DNA of 64,000 bases from Sphingomonas cannabina (GTDB lineage: Bacteria; Pseudomonadota; Alphaproteobacteria; Sphingomonadales; Sphingomonadaceae), in the NCBI RefSeq assembly GCF_021391395.1, contig NZ_CP090059.1, positions 1,907,001 through 1,971,000 on the forward strand. Reading direction: 5' to 3'. This document shows positions 50,515 to 60,498 of this stretch, one piece after another (position 1 is the stretch's first letter; every line of letters begins with the position of its first letter). The position numbers were made by a program, and so were the translations under genes. The notes under the pieces are model-generated. The model ran no database searches. It was not told the origin of the DNA and was given only the letters and a program-made list of their open reading frames with translations.

Positions 50515-52202
50515 CGCCGTGGCGCGCCCTTGCGATATGGCTTGGCATGATGGCGCGGTGCCGGCCGGTTGGGCCCGTTGCGCTGTGGCCGCGCGCCTTG
50601 CACCGGACCCGTCGACGGCTCGATGCGCACGTCGTCGTCCCCCTGGGCGGTGCGAGCGACCGCCGCCTGGAATTTCGCCGCGATCGCGCGCGGGATCTGG
50701 AATGCGGTTTCGTTGGGGCCGATGCGGATCGCGCCGACCTCGTTCTTGGTGATGTGGCCTCGGCGGCACAGCAGCGGCAGGATCCAGCGCGGATCGGCGT
50801 TCTGCCGGCGGCCGATATCCATGCGGAACCATACTACATCGTCGAAGCCGGGCCGATGTCGTTCCTGTTGCGCGGCGCGCCTCGCTTCCGGCGTCGCTTC
50901 GATCAACTCCTCGGGCTGAGGCATCGCCGCGCGGTGCGCGCGGACGAGGGCGGCCGCGATGTCCTCGGGGCTTTTCGCCTGCAGCAACCGCTCGGCGAGC
51001 GCGCGGTCCTCGTCGTCCACCTCCACCGGCTCGAGCAGTGCGGCGATCAGCCGTTCGCGGTCGCTCGCGCGGATATCCTCGGGCGTCGGCGCGTTGATCC
51101 ACTCGACGTTGATCCGTGCGCCGCGCAGCATCGCCTCGACGCGGCGGCGGCGGGGATAGGGGACGATCAGCACGGCCGTGCCCTTCTTGCCTGCGCGTCC
51201 GGTGCGTCCCGAACGATGCTGGAGCGTCTCGGCGTCGCGGGGCAGCTCGACATGGATGACGAGGCTCAGCGTCGGCAGGTCGATCCCGCGTGCCGCGACA
51301 TCGGTGGCGACGCATACGCGGGCGCGGCGATCGCGGAGCGCCTGCAGCGCCGCGTTGCGCTCGTTCTGGCTGTGCTCCCCCGACAGGGCAACGGCGGCGA
51401 AGCCGCGCTCCACCAGGCTCGCGTGCAGGTGCCGCACGTTGTCGCGCGTGGCGCAGAACAGCATCGCCGTCTCCGCCTCATGAAGGCGCAGCAGGTTGAT
51501 CACCGCATGCTCGATGTCCGACGGCGAGACCGTCACCGCCTGATAGGCGATATCGCCATGCCCGCGATCCTCGCCGACGGTCGAGATGCGCAGCGCGTCG
51601 CGTTGGTAGCGCCGCGCGAGCGCCACGATCGGCTTGGGCATCGTCGCCGAGAACAGCAGGGTGCGGCGATCGGCAGGCGTCGCGTCCAGGATCTCCTCCA
51701 GGTCCTCGCGAAACCCCATGTCGAGCATCTCGTCGGCTTCGTCGAGCACCGCGGCGCGCAGGGCGGAAAGGTCGAGCGCGCCGCGCTCCAGATGGTCGCG
51801 CAGCCGGCCGGGGGTCCCCACCACGATATGCGCGCCATGGCCGAGCTGGCGGCGCTCCTTCGCGGCGTCCATCCCGCCGACGCAGGTCGCAATGCGCGCA
51901 CCGGTGGCGCCGTAGAGCCAGGACAGCTCGCGGCTGACCTGCAGCGCCAGCTCGCGCGTGGGCGCGATGATCAGCGCGAGCGGCTCGCGCGTGGGGATGA
52001 TGCCGCCGTCCGCACCCAGCAGCTCTCCGGTCATGGCAAGGCCGAAGGCGACGGTCTTGCCCGACCCGGTCTGTGCGGAGACGATCAGGTCGCGCCCCAG
52101 CGCCTGCTCCTCCAGCACGGCGGCCTGGACAGGGGTAGGGGAAGCATAGCCGCGCTCGGCAAGCGCCTGGACGAGAGGCTGGGGAAGGTTGGAAAACTGC
52201 AT
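50511..52202 (-). CDS. DEAD-box RNA helicase
   Basis: The 563-residue protein has the full motif set: Q-motif (SPTPVQAAVLEEQ), motif I AQTGSGKT, Ia PTRELALQ, II LDEADEMLDMGF, III SAT, and C-terminal HRSGRTGRAGKKG. The C-terminal extension (NEVGAIRIGPNETAFQIPRA) is a DbpA-like RNA-binding domain, so it likely acts in rRNA or mRNA remodelling. ATG 52202 is chosen; the upstream extension is not conserved. Its stop overlaps the GTG of the yaiI remnant. Confidence 0.93.
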   Translation of the reverse strand: MQFSNLPQPLVQALAERGYASPTPVQAAVLEEQALGRDLIVSAQTGSGKTVAFGLAMTGELLGADGGIIPTREPLALIIAPTRELALQVSRELSWLYGATGARIATCVGGMDAAKERRQLGHGAHIVVGTPGRLRDHLERGALDLSALRAAVLDEADEMLDMGFREDLEEILDATPADRRTLLFSATMPKPIVALARRYQRDALRISTVGEDRGHGDIAYQAVTVSPSDIEHAVINLLRLHEAETAMLFCATRDNVRHLHASLVERGFAAVALSGEHSQNERNAALQALRDRRARVCVATDVAARGIDLPTLSLVIHVELPRDAETLQHRSGRTGRAGKKGTAVLIVPYPRRRRVEAMLRGARINVEWINAPTPEDIRASDRERLIAALLEPVEVDDEDRALAERLLQAKSPEDIAAALVRAHRAAMPQPEELIEATPEARRAAQQERHRPGFDDVVWFRMDIGRRQNADPRWILPLLCRRGHITKNEVGAIRIGPNETAFQIPRAIAAKFQAAVARTAQGDDDVRIEPSTGPVQGARPQRNGPNRPAPRHHAKPYRKGAPRR

Positions 52203-52284
52203 GATCGCTCGGGAGATGGGTGGTCGCCGCCGCGCTACAAGGACAAAGCCCGGCACGCGAGCACATTGCTAGGCCATCGGCGCC

Positions 52285-52488
52285 TCATTGCGCGTCGACG
52301 GGGTCCTGTTCGGCAGGCGGAGACGAGCGATCGATCAGGATCTCCTCGGCTCGTGCACGCGCGGCCGCCTCTTCACGCGTGCGCGCGTCGAGCTTGCCGA
52401 AGATCGAAGAAACGTGGTGGTCGACGGTCTTGGCGAAGACGAACAGCCGTTCGCCGGTCTCCTTGTTGGTCCAGCCCTTCGTTGCCTG
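52285..52488 (-). pseudogene. LuxR-type HTH C-terminal stub
   Basis: Minus-strand frame reads KGWTNKETGERLFVFAKTVD and HHVSSIFGKLDARTREEAAA up to a TGA at 52285. This is the last helix-turn-helix of a LuxR-family regulator. The frame is blocked upstream by TAG at 52489-52491 and no start codon or other domain is present. It is a truncated remnant between the helicase and the MBL hydrolase. Confidence 0.65.
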
Positions 52489-52578
52489 CTATCGCCGCTG
52501 CCTTGTCTCGTCCATTTCGTTAAATGAACATGCTTCGAGGGTCGCCGCCGAAGCGGTTCGCGGTCCGATCCCGTGTCG

Positions 52579-53946
52579 TCAATCGACCCCGCGATCCGGC
52601 GCGATCATGCGCCCGACGCCCCCGCGATCGTTGCGGGCGACGCGGGCAAGCTCGAGGGCGCGGTCGAGATCGGCCGGCGTGCCGCTCCGCCCATGCACGC
52701 CGACGATCGTTCGCACCGGCAGCTTTTCCCGCGCGATGAACGCCGAGAGCTCCTGGCCGGTCGCGAACGCGGCGGGGACGGTGCCACGCTCGGGCAGGTA
52801 GAACAGGTCGCCCTGGAACAGCGTGCCCGATCCCGGATCGAAGCCCACCAGCATCGTGCCGGAATGGCTGCTCGCGATCGGATCGATGCGAACCGGGCGC
52901 CCGCCGAGGTCGAGCGTCGTCCTGGTCGTGACCTCATGCATCCGCGCCGGCGTCCGGTCCCCGAACTGCCGCCGCAGCGCCGCGCTGCCGCCGGCGCCGA
53001 CGAAGATCTCGGCGTCGGCATAGACGGGCAGGCCGGCGACATGGTCGCGATGGACGTGTGAGAGGACGACATGGGTCACCTTGCGCCCCGGCGCGGTCTG
53101 CTCGATCAGCGCGCGGACCGTCTGCGCTTCCTCGGGGCTGACCGAGGGATCGAACAGCACGATGCCGCGGCTGCCGACCACGAAGCCGGCATGATAGCCC
53201 GAGCCGGCCCCATCGATGCGGTAGGCACCGCTGCCGAGCGCGGTGGCGCGCAGCGGTCCCGCCGGCGTTGCGGGACGATAGGCGGAATCGATGGTCAGTA
53301 GCGACCGGTCTTCCGGCCGGGCCGGACGAGTGATGATCGTATCCCAGCGCGCGACAAGATGGCCATCGCGCGTATAGGCGACCTGGCTCGGCCCATAGCG
53401 ATAACGCTCGGCGCCGATCTGCGCCTCAGTCAGCGCGCCCGCCGTAGTATCGAGGCTCAGCGTGACCGGACGGCCGGCGCGATCGGTGAAGCGCACTTCA
53501 CCCGCATTGGTCTCATGCTTGGCCGCAAGCGCATCGCACGCCGCCAGGCCCGGCACGAGCATCCGGAGATCGGCGCCGTCCTTGATCGAGCTTGCCGCAT
53601 CGTCGCGCTGCAGGACGTCGCCGTCCCGCCAACCGAGCTCGTCGACGGTCGACTCGCCTTCCGCCGTGCCGACGGTGCGGTAGCGGAACTCGATCTGGCC
53701 GGGATAAACGGTCGAGGTGCGCAGCAGGAAGTTATCGCCCGGCAGCAGCAGCATCGATTGGCGTGCGTCGATCGTCGTGACCGGCTCGCCGGGATCGTAG
53801 CCCTGCTCGGGCGTGAACCGGCTGCCGGCGAGATCGACGAGCACCCCCTGCTCGACCGGGCGGCATAACGCCGCGAGCGATTCGTCCGCAGCGCCGCTTC
53901 CGCCGAAGCTCAGGATGCCCAGGGTCGCGAGCAGTGGCAGCATCAT
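52579..53946 (-). CDS. Secreted MBL-fold metallo-hydrolase
   Basis: The 455-residue protein has a signal peptide (MMLPLLATLGILSFGGSGAA). An N-terminal beta-rich region follows, then a metallo-beta-lactamase domain with SHVHRDHVAGLPVYADAEIF (HxHxDH), DPIASSHSGTMLVGFDPGSG (His), QGDLFYLP (Asp) and VGVHGRSG (His). Zinc-dependent hydrolase of unknown substrate. AGGAG lies before the two consecutive ATG codons at 53946/53943. No operon partner. Confidence 0.85.
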   Translation of the reverse strand: MMLPLLATLGILSFGGSGAADESLAALCRPVEQGVLVDLAGSRFTPEQGYDPGEPVTTIDARQSMLLLPGDNFLLRTSTVYPGQIEFRYRTVGTAEGESTVDELGWRDGDVLQRDDAASSIKDGADLRMLVPGLAACDALAAKHETNAGEVRFTDRAGRPVTLSLDTTAGALTEAQIGAERYRYGPSQVAYTRDGHLVARWDTIITRPARPEDRSLLTIDSAYRPATPAGPLRATALGSGAYRIDGAGSGYHAGFVVGSRGIVLFDPSVSPEEAQTVRALIEQTAPGRKVTHVVLSHVHRDHVAGLPVYADAEIFVGAGGSAALRRQFGDRTPARMHEVTTRTTLDLGGRPVRIDPIASSHSGTMLVGFDPGSGTLFQGDLFYLPERGTVPAAFATGQELSAFIAREKLPVRTIVGVHGRSGTPADLDRALELARVARNDRGGVGRMIAPDRGVD

Positions 53947-54198
53947 TCTCTCCTAGCCGGTAGGGCAGTGTCGTCGGGGTTTTGAACGCGAACTTCCCTG
54001 GTCGATTCAGCGTAGAGCGCCGGCAGCCGCTATGCACCCGTTTCATTCCTTCACGGAAGGGTCCAAGAACTTCGAAGGCAGACCCATTCAGCGAAAGGTT
54101 GGAGCGCCAAATAGCCGCGCGGGTGGCAGGTTCCTGATACCTGCCGTTCATTGATCTGCTTCGGAAATGCAGCAGGCGTTGCGTTCAGAAGCGCTGGC

Positions 54199-55143
54199 TC
54201 AGCCCGCGGCCGTCGCCCGGGCGTATCGCATCGGCGGCATTCCGACATGGCGGGTGAAGGCCGTGCTGAACGTGCTCGCCGAACCATAGCCGACCTGCGC
54301 AGCAACATGTTCGATCGCCAGCTCACGGCTACGCAGCAGACGCTTGGCGAGAGCCATGCGCCAAGCCAGCAGATATTCCATCGGCGGCAGCCCGACGATG
54401 CGGCTGAACCGAGCGAAGAACGCCGAGCGCGACATTGCTGCCTCGGCGGCGAGATCGGCGACGGTCCAGCCGTGCGCCGGCCGCGCATGCATGGCGCGCA
54501 AGGCAGCCACCAGGCGATCGTCGGAAAGCCCGCGCGCGACGCTCGGCACCGATGCGATGTCGGTACCGCAGCGCAGCGCCTCGATCAGCAGCACTTCGAG
54601 CAGGCGTTCCAGCACCAGTTCGCGCCCCGGTCGCGATTGCCGCGTCTCGTCGCCGACCAGGTGCAGCAATTGCGTGAGCCTTGGCTCGCCGCGGGCGACG
54701 ACCATCGACGGCAGCAGGGAAACGAGCAGGGCCGCATCGGGCGATGCGAAGCTGCATAATCCCACCTGCATCCTGAGATTGACCGGCTCATGCGCGGGCC
54801 CGACCCGGAACCGGCCCTCGCCGAGCTCCGTCGGCACCATGTCGATGCCATGTGGCGGCGCATCGATGCTCTCGATCATCTGATCGTTGGTCGAAGGCGA
54901 CAACACGAAATCGCCGGCGCGCACGATGATCGGTGGGCGGCCCGCAGCGACCACCCGGCACTGGCCTTCGAGGACCGCGAAATAGACGGGCTTGCCCTCG
55001 ACGTCGCGGTTGATGCGCCAGCGCCCGGCATATTCGACCAGTTTTGAGAAGCTGGCCGACGGCTGGAGCAGAGTGACGATCTCAGCGAGCGGATCGGTAG
55101 GCATATCAGGACTATCGCTAACTGATTCGAGATTTTCGCGCAT
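54199..55143 (-). CDS. AraC family regulator with cupin sensor domain
   Basis: The 314-residue protein has an N-terminal cupin (GRWRINRDVEGKPVYFAVLE, AGDFVLSPSTNDQMIES) and a C-terminal AraC double HTH (WTVADLAAEAAMSRSAFFAR, FSRIVGLPPMEYLLAWRMAL, VAAQVGYGSASTFSTAFTRH). It is the cupin_6 type that controls divergent oxidoreductases. It is divergent from the SDR gene with a 60-bp gap. ATG 55143 has AGGA at good spacing. Confidence 0.9.
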   Translation of the reverse strand: MRENLESVSDSPDMPTDPLAEIVTLLQPSASFSKLVEYAGRWRINRDVEGKPVYFAVLEGQCRVVAAGRPPIIVRAGDFVLSPSTNDQMIESIDAPPHGIDMVPTELGEGRFRVGPAHEPVNLRMQVGLCSFASPDAALLVSLLPSMVVARGEPRLTQLLHLVGDETRQSRPGRELVLERLLEVLLIEALRCGTDIASVPSVARGLSDDRLVAALRAMHARPAHGWTVADLAAEAAMSRSAFFARFSRIVGLPPMEYLLAWRMALAKRLLRSRELAIEHVAAQVGYGSASTFSTAFTRHVGMPPMRYARATAAG

Positions 55144-55203
55144 AGAAGGTCCTACAGGCGATGGCTATCTCCGGAGCCCCACGACAACCATCCCGGAGTT
55201 CTC

Positions 55204-55953
55204 ATGCCCACTGTTCTGATCACCGGCTGTTCCTCGGGCTTCGGCCTCGAAACCGCGAAGCTGTTCCTCGAGAAGGGCTGGAAGGTCGTCGCCACGATGC
55301 GCAATCCCAGGGACGGCATCCTCCCGACGTCCGACAACCTCGTCGTCCTCCCGCTCGACGTCACCGATCCGGCCAGCATCGCCAGCGCTTTCGAGAAAGC
55401 CGGCGACATCGACGTGCTGGTCAACAATGCAGGGTTCGGCGCCGCGGTGCCGATCGAGCTGATCGACCCGGAGACCGCGCGCCAGCTGTTCGAAACCAAT
55501 ATGCTCGGCACGCTGGCGACGGTTCAGGCGGTGCTGCCCAAGTTCCGCGCGCGCCGCGGCGGAACGATCATCAACGTCACCTCCACCGCGACGCTGAAGC
55601 CGCTGCCCTTGGTCAGCGTCTACCGGGCGAGCAAGGCGGCGGTGAATGCGCTTACCGAGAGCCTCGCGGTCGAAATGGAGCCGTTCGGTGTCCGCGTGCA
55701 TATCGTCCTTCCCGGCCGCTCGCCGGAGACCAGCTTCGGCGACAACGCGATGCCGCACCTGCGCGGGCTCGATAACCCCGACTACAAGCCGCTGATCGAG
55801 GGCATGATCGCCAATTTCCGCGAGGATACGGGTCCGGTTACCCATGCGGTCGATGTGGCGGAGGCGGTCTGGCAGGCGGCTACCGATCCCAGCGCGCCCC
55901 TCCGGATTCCGGCCGGCGAGGACGCGGTGCAGTGGATGGCCGAGGCTCGTTGA
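55204..55953 (+). CDS. SDR family oxidoreductase
   Basis: The 249-residue protein is a classical short-chain dehydrogenase: cofactor motif TGCSSGFG, NNAGFGAA, catalytic Ser in INVTSTAT and Y-x-x-x-K in VYRASKAAV. MRNP after strand 2 suggests NADP preference. CGGAG precedes ATG 55204. The divergent AraC regulator is its likely controller. Substrate unknown. Confidence 0.9.
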   Translation: MPTVLITGCSSGFGLETAKLFLEKGWKVVATMRNPRDGILPTSDNLVVLPLDVTDPASIASAFEKAGDIDVLVNNAGFGAAVPIELIDPETARQLFETNMLGTLATVQAVLPKFRARRGGTIINVTSTATLKPLPLVSVYRASKAAVNALTESLAVEMEPFGVRVHIVLPGRSPETSFGDNAMPHLRGLDNPDYKPLIEGMIANFREDTGPVTHAVDVAEAVWQAATDPSAPLRIPAGEDAVQWMAEAR

Positions 55954-56034
55954 CCCGCTCTCAGCCTTCTTGCGAGGATGTCGGCGGGGCCGCCGTTGAG
56001 CGGCCCCGCCCGGCAATCTCGCGATCACCGGCGC

Positions 56035-56919
56035 TTACGCCTCGGCCACTCCTTGGCCGGCTACGAGTTCCGATGCGAAGGTATGATAGGAGTGCAGCGG
56101 ACGGCCCAGCATGACGATGAGGCGCTCGACGTCGCCGGCCTCGGGGATCATGCCGTCACTGACATAGCGTTCGGCCATCAGGCGCATCTCATAGGCCGTC
56201 CATTTCGGCATGAAAGTCGCCATGTTCTGCTCGAACCCGCTCGGATCGTCGCCGCCATAGACGACCGGCCGGCCCAGCACGTCCGACCAGATTGCCGCCA
56301 CGTCCGTGCCGGTCAACGTATCCGGGCCGACCAGGTTGATGATCTCGACCGGCAGCTTGGCGGATGCCCGGTCGCGGCGGATGAGCTCGATTGCGGCCAC
56401 CTCCGCGATGTCGCGGGCATCGACCATGGCGATGCCCTTGCTGCCGATGGGCATCGGATAGACGCCGTGGTTGAGGATCACGTCCTTGATCATGTGCTCG
56501 TTGTCGATGAAGTAGGACGGCCGCAGGATCGTGGCACTGAAGCCCATCGCCTCGATCATCCGTTCGGCGCCCGATTTCACCGCGAAGTGCGGCACGTTGA
56601 CGAACCGATCCGCGTGGATCACGGACAGGTAGACGACGCGGTCGACGCCTGCTTCACGGGCGAGATTGAGGGTGATGAGCGCCTGGGTGAACTCGTCCCC
56701 GGTGACCGCATTGAGCAGGAACAGCGTGCGGACATCGGCGAAGGCGGCGCGCATCGCATCGATGTCGAGCAGGTCGCCCTTCACCACCGCCACGCCGGAC
56801 GGGACATTCGCCTTTGCGGGATCGCGGGTCAGGACGCGCACCTCGGCGCCGCGCTTCACGAGCTGGTCGACGACATGGCGACCGACACGGCCGGTAGCGC
56901 CGGTAACAAGAATGGTCAT
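56035..56919 (-). CDS. NmrA-like NAD(P)-binding protein
   Basis: The 294-residue protein begins MTILVTGATGRVGRHVVDQL, followed by VRVLTRDPAKANVPSGVAVV, KGDLLD, VYLSVIHADRF and ILRPSYFIDNEHM. This is the atypical SDR (NmrA/azoreductase-like) pattern without the classical YxxxK. ATG 56919 removes an unconserved extension. It is divergent from a LysR regulator over about 100 bp, so is probably under its control. Confidence 0.88.
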   Translation of the reverse strand: MTILVTGATGRVGRHVVDQLVKRGAEVRVLTRDPAKANVPSGVAVVKGDLLDIDAMRAAFADVRTLFLLNAVTGDEFTQALITLNLAREAGVDRVVYLSVIHADRFVNVPHFAVKSGAERMIEAMGFSATILRPSYFIDNEHMIKDVILNHGVYPMPIGSKGIAMVDARDIAEVAAIELIRRDRASAKLPVEIINLVGPDTLTGTDVAAIWSDVLGRPVVYGGDDPSGFEQNMATFMPKWTAYEMRLMAERYVSDGMIPEAGDVERLIVMLGRPLHSYHTFASELVAGQGVAEA

Positions 56920-57023
56920 TGGGCTTCTCCTGGGTTTGTCATGATCGACGACCCGGAAATTAGTGATCCAGATTCGTCCCAATAGCCGCTATATATGGAC
57001 AGACCGTCTCACTGGTGGAACGC

Positions 57024-57911
57024 ATGGATCTGCTTGCTCTTGCCGACTTCAACCTCGTCGCCAGGCATGGCGGCTTTGGACGCGCCGCCCGCGCCGCGGG
57101 GCGCCCCAAGGCCACCCTGTCGCGGCGGGTCGCGGAACTGGAGGCGGACCTCAACCTGCGGCTGTTCGAGCGCGGCGCCCGCGATTTGAAGCTCACCGAG
57201 GAAGGGCGCGCACTCCACGAGCGCACCGCGGCACTGCTCACCGAACTCGGCGAGACGGCAGCGGCGATCGCCTCGGGCGGCGACAGGCCGCGCGGTCATT
57301 TGCGGATCAGTGTCCCGCTGTTGTTCTCGCAGACGGCAATGGGAAAGCTGGCTGCCGGGTTCGCGCTGGCATATCCCGAGGTGCGCCTGGAGGTCACCAC
57401 CGACGATCGCGCGGTCGACATGATCGAGGAGGGCTATGATCTGGTGATCCGGGTCAATCCGCGCACCGACGAGACCCTGGTGGGCCGGCCCTTTCTGCAC
57501 GATCGGCTGGTCGTGGTGGGGAGGCCTGATCTCGCTCGGCCGGACGGCACTGCCGTCTCCGCGGTCGTGCGCGGATCGGCTGATCCGGGTAACATCTGGA
57601 TGATGACGACGGCTCGCGGTCCGTCACCTCTTGCGATCGATCCTGTCCTGTCTCTCTCTTCGCTGGTCATGGTCCGTGACGCGGTCCGGCTGGGCATCGG
57701 CGTCGGACGCCTGCCCCTCTCGCTGGTGAGCCGCGATCTTGCTGGCGGCCGGCTGGTTCAATGGGGCGAGGTTGAGGGTCCGGATATTACGCTGTGGACC
57801 TTGTACCCGTCGCGGCGGCTGCTGAGCGCTCGCGTGTCCGCCTTCCTGACCTACCTCAAGAAGCAATTTCCCAAAGGGACGCCCGACGAGCTGGCAGCCT
57901 TCATCGACTAG
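57024..57911 (+). CDS. LysR family transcriptional regulator
   Basis: The 295-residue protein has an N-terminal winged HTH (MDLLALADFNLVARHGGFGR, AARAAGRPKATLSRRVAELE, LRLFERGARDLKLTEEGRAL) and a periplasmic-binding-like effector domain. ATG 57024 and GTG 57015 are both possible; GGTGGA favours ATG. It is divergent from the NmrA-like gene, the usual arrangement for LysR activators. Confidence 0.9.
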   Translation: MDLLALADFNLVARHGGFGRAARAAGRPKATLSRRVAELEADLNLRLFERGARDLKLTEEGRALHERTAALLTELGETAAAIASGGDRPRGHLRISVPLLFSQTAMGKLAAGFALAYPEVRLEVTTDDRAVDMIEEGYDLVIRVNPRTDETLVGRPFLHDRLVVVGRPDLARPDGTAVSAVVRGSADPGNIWMMTTARGPSPLAIDPVLSLSSLVMVRDAVRLGIGVGRLPLSLVSRDLAGGRLVQWGEVEGPDITLWTLYPSRRLLSARVSAFLTYLKKQFPKGTPDELAAFID

Positions 57912-58027
57912 CGAAAGGCGCGCGGATTTCGCTTCACTGATTTCCGAATCTGGTGGAACGTGGCGGTACAGCCGTAATGCGTGACATCGCCCGTGCGGAA
58001 TCGGGTCGGGCTTTCGGGAGAGACAAG

Positions 58028-58789
58028 ATGCGTAGATTATCCGGTGCCGGCCTCTTCCTTCTGGCGCTGACGGCGACTCCGGCGCTGGCCGACCACCATG
58101 ATACCGCATCCAACACGCTCACCGCCCGGGAGCGCGCCGAAGGCTGGCAGCTGCTGTTCAACGGCCGCGACCTCGCCGGCTGGCGATCCTACACCGGCGG
58201 CGCGCCCGCCTCGTCGTGGACGGTACGCAACGGCGTGCTGATGCTGACGGCGAGCAGCGGCAAGATGAGCGGGGCGGACCTGGTCACCGCCGACAGCTAT
58301 GGCGCGTTCGAGCTGACGCTCGACTGGAAGGTCGAGCGCGGCGGCAACAGCGGCGTTCTCTATCTCGCGCGGAACGTGCCGCAGACCAGGTACATCTACG
58401 AGACCGGCCTGGAGATGCAGATCCTGGACGATGCCGGGCACCCCGACGGCAAGATCCCGTCGCATCGCGCCGGCGCGCTCTACGACCTGACGGTGCCGCC
58501 GCCGGGCGCGGCACATCCGGCCGGGAGCTGGAACCACGCGCGGCTGCGCGTCGAGCCGGGGCGTATCCGGCAATGGCTGAACGGCAAGCTCACCGCCGAC
58601 GTCACCTTCGGCGATGCCGCGTGGCGGAAGCGGGTGGCGGCGTCGAAGTTCGCGACCATGCCGTTGTTCGGCACCTTTCCCAGCGGCGTGATCGGCCTGC
58701 AGGACCATGGCGAGCCGGTCGCGTTCCGCAACATCAAGCTCCGCCGGCTCGACGCGCGGGGCATGGACGCCAAGGCAGGCGCCCGGTGA
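58028..58789 (+). CDS. DUF1080 / 3-keto-disaccharide hydrolase-type protein
   Basis: The 253-residue protein has a signal peptide (MRRLSGAGLFLLALTATPAL) and the DUF1080 fold: GWQLLFNGRDLAGWRSY, DLVTADSYGAFELTLDWKVE, GGNSGVLYLA, ETGLEMQILDD, GLQDHGEPVAFRNIKLRRL. Members cleave 3-keto-glycosides after oxidation at C3. GGGAGAGAC precedes ATG 58028. The stop overlaps the GMC oxidoreductase start (GTGA), and the third gene follows directly, giving a complete 3-oxidation and cleavage unit. Confidence 0.85.
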   Translation: MRRLSGAGLFLLALTATPALADHHDTASNTLTARERAEGWQLLFNGRDLAGWRSYTGGAPASSWTVRNGVLMLTASSGKMSGADLVTADSYGAFELTLDWKVERGGNSGVLYLARNVPQTRYIYETGLEMQILDDAGHPDGKIPSHRAGALYDLTVPPPGAAHPAGSWNHARLRVEPGRIRQWLNGKLTADVTFGDAAWRKRVAASKFATMPLFGTFPSGVIGLQDHGEPVAFRNIKLRRLDARGMDAKAGAR

Positions 58790-60498
58790 CGTCCGGCGCG
58801 CTCGATCCGGCAGCCGCCGCGGCCGACGTCATCATCGTCGGCTCGGGCGCCGCGGGCGGCATGGCGGCCTATAGCCTGACCAAAGCGGGCCTGCGTTGCC
58901 TGATGCTGGAGGCGGGCCGCGACTATGACCCGCAGGCCGAGGTCAACATGTTCGCGCCCGAGAGCGACGCGCCGCTGCGCGGGGCCGCCACGCCCGACAA
59001 GCCGTTCGGCTATTTCGATGCGACGGTGGGCGGCGGGTGGCAGGTCGACGGCGAACCCTACACCATGCAGGAGGGCACCGACTTCCGCTGGTACCGCTCG
59101 CGGATGTTGGGCGGGCGGACCAACCACTGGGGCCGGCACGTGCCGCGTTGGGGACCCTATGACTTCAAGCCCTTCTCGCGCGACGGGCTCGGGGTGGATT
59201 GGCCGATCGGCTATGACGACGTCGCCCCCTTCTACGACCGCGTCGAGCGGATGATCGGCGTCAACGGCGGACGGATCGAGCTGGAGAACCATCCGGATTC
59301 GCCCGCGGGCTGCCTGATGCCGCCGCCCAAGCCGCGCGTTACGGAAATGCTCATCAAGGCGGCTGCCGAAAGCCTGGGCATCCCGGTGCGGCCGGCGCAT
59401 ACCGCCGTGCTGACGCGCGACATGCCCGACGACGTCGCGCCGCGCAGCGCCTGCTTCAACGCGACGCCCTGCACGCGTGGCTGCACGATCGGGGCGATGT
59501 TCCAGACGACCACTTCCTTCCTGCCGATGGCGAAGGCCACTGGGCGGCTGACGATCGTGACCGACGCGATGGTTTCGCGCGTGGTGATGGGTGCGGCCGG
59601 CCGAGCCGCCGGGGTCGAGTATGTCGACCGCAAGACGGGCGTCCGCCACCAGGCAAAGGCGAGGGCCGTGGTGCTTGCGGCGGGGACGTGCGAAACCACG
59701 CGGCTGCTGCTCAATTCGGGCGACGGCGAACGGCCCGGCGGCCTCGCCAATTCCTCCGGCCAGGTCGGGCGCAACCTCACCGATTCGACGGGCGCGTCCT
59801 TCCGCGCCTATGTCCCCGCGCTCGCCGACCGCCCGCGCTACAACGAGGACGGCATCGGCGGGCAGCACATGTACATCCCCTTCTGGCTGTACCAGCAGCA
59901 GAAGCGCGGCGAGCTGGACTTCGCCCGCGGCTATCATTTCGAGCTCGGCGGGCGGTTCGGCATTCCGCCGGCGGCCGCGCTGCCGCGCGTGTGGGGGCCG
60001 GCGCTCAAGAAGGCGGTGCGCAGTGCCTCGGGTGCCACCATCGGGATGACGCTGCGCGGCGAGATGATCCCCAACAAGGACAGCTATTGCGAGATCGATC
60101 CCGCGGTGAAGGACCGGTTCGGCATCCCGGTGCTGCGGTTCGCCTTCCGCTGGTCGCAGAACGAGCTGAACCAGGTCGCGCACGGGCAGCGGACCGCGCA
60201 TGCCGTCTTCAAGCGGATGAACGCCGTGATCCTCGATCCCGCCCTGCCGCCCGAGAAGATCATCACCGCCGGCGGCGAGATCATCCACGAGCTGGGCACC
60301 GCGCGGATGGGCGCGGACCCGCGGTCGTCGGTGGTCGACAGCTATGGCCAGACCTGGGACGTCGGCAATCTGGTGCTCATGGACGGCGCGATCTTCGCCT
60401 CCGGCGCGCACAAGAACCCGACGCTCACCATCCTCGCGCTGGCGCTGCGCGCTTCCGAGCGGCTTGCCGAGCGTTTCAAGTCAGGAGCCTTCGCTTGA
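58786..60498 (+). CDS. GMC-type FAD oxidoreductase (glycoside 3-dehydrogenase-like)
   Basis: The 570-residue protein has the FAD motif VIIVGSGAAGGMAAYSL, GGRTNHWGRHVPRWG, CFNATPCTRGCTIGAMF, VLAAGTCETTRLLLNS and the C-terminal HELGTARMGADP plus GAHKNPTLTILALA with active-site His and Asn. This subgroup oxidises C3 of sugars or glycosides and needs a small Tat-exported partner, which is the next gene. GTG 58786 and TTG 60495 overlaps couple the three genes. Confidence 0.9.
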   Translation: MTSGALDPAAAAADVIIVGSGAAGGMAAYSLTKAGLRCLMLEAGRDYDPQAEVNMFAPESDAPLRGAATPDKPFGYFDATVGGGWQVDGEPYTMQEGTDFRWYRSRMLGGRTNHWGRHVPRWGPYDFKPFSRDGLGVDWPIGYDDVAPFYDRVERMIGVNGGRIELENHPDSPAGCLMPPPKPRVTEMLIKAAAESLGIPVRPAHTAVLTRDMPDDVAPRSACFNATPCTRGCTIGAMFQTTTSFLPMAKATGRLTIVTDAMVSRVVMGAAGRAAGVEYVDRKTGVRHQAKARAVVLAAGTCETTRLLLNSGDGERPGGLANSSGQVGRNLTDSTGASFRAYVPALADRPRYNEDGIGGQHMYIPFWLYQQQKRGELDFARGYHFELGGRFGIPPAAALPRVWGPALKKAVRSASGATIGMTLRGEMIPNKDSYCEIDPAVKDRFGIPVLRFAFRWSQNELNQVAHGQRTAHAVFKRMNAVILDPALPPEKIITAGGEIIHELGTARMGADPRSSVVDSYGQTWDVGNLVLMDGAIFASGAHKNPTLTILALALRASERLAERFKSGAFA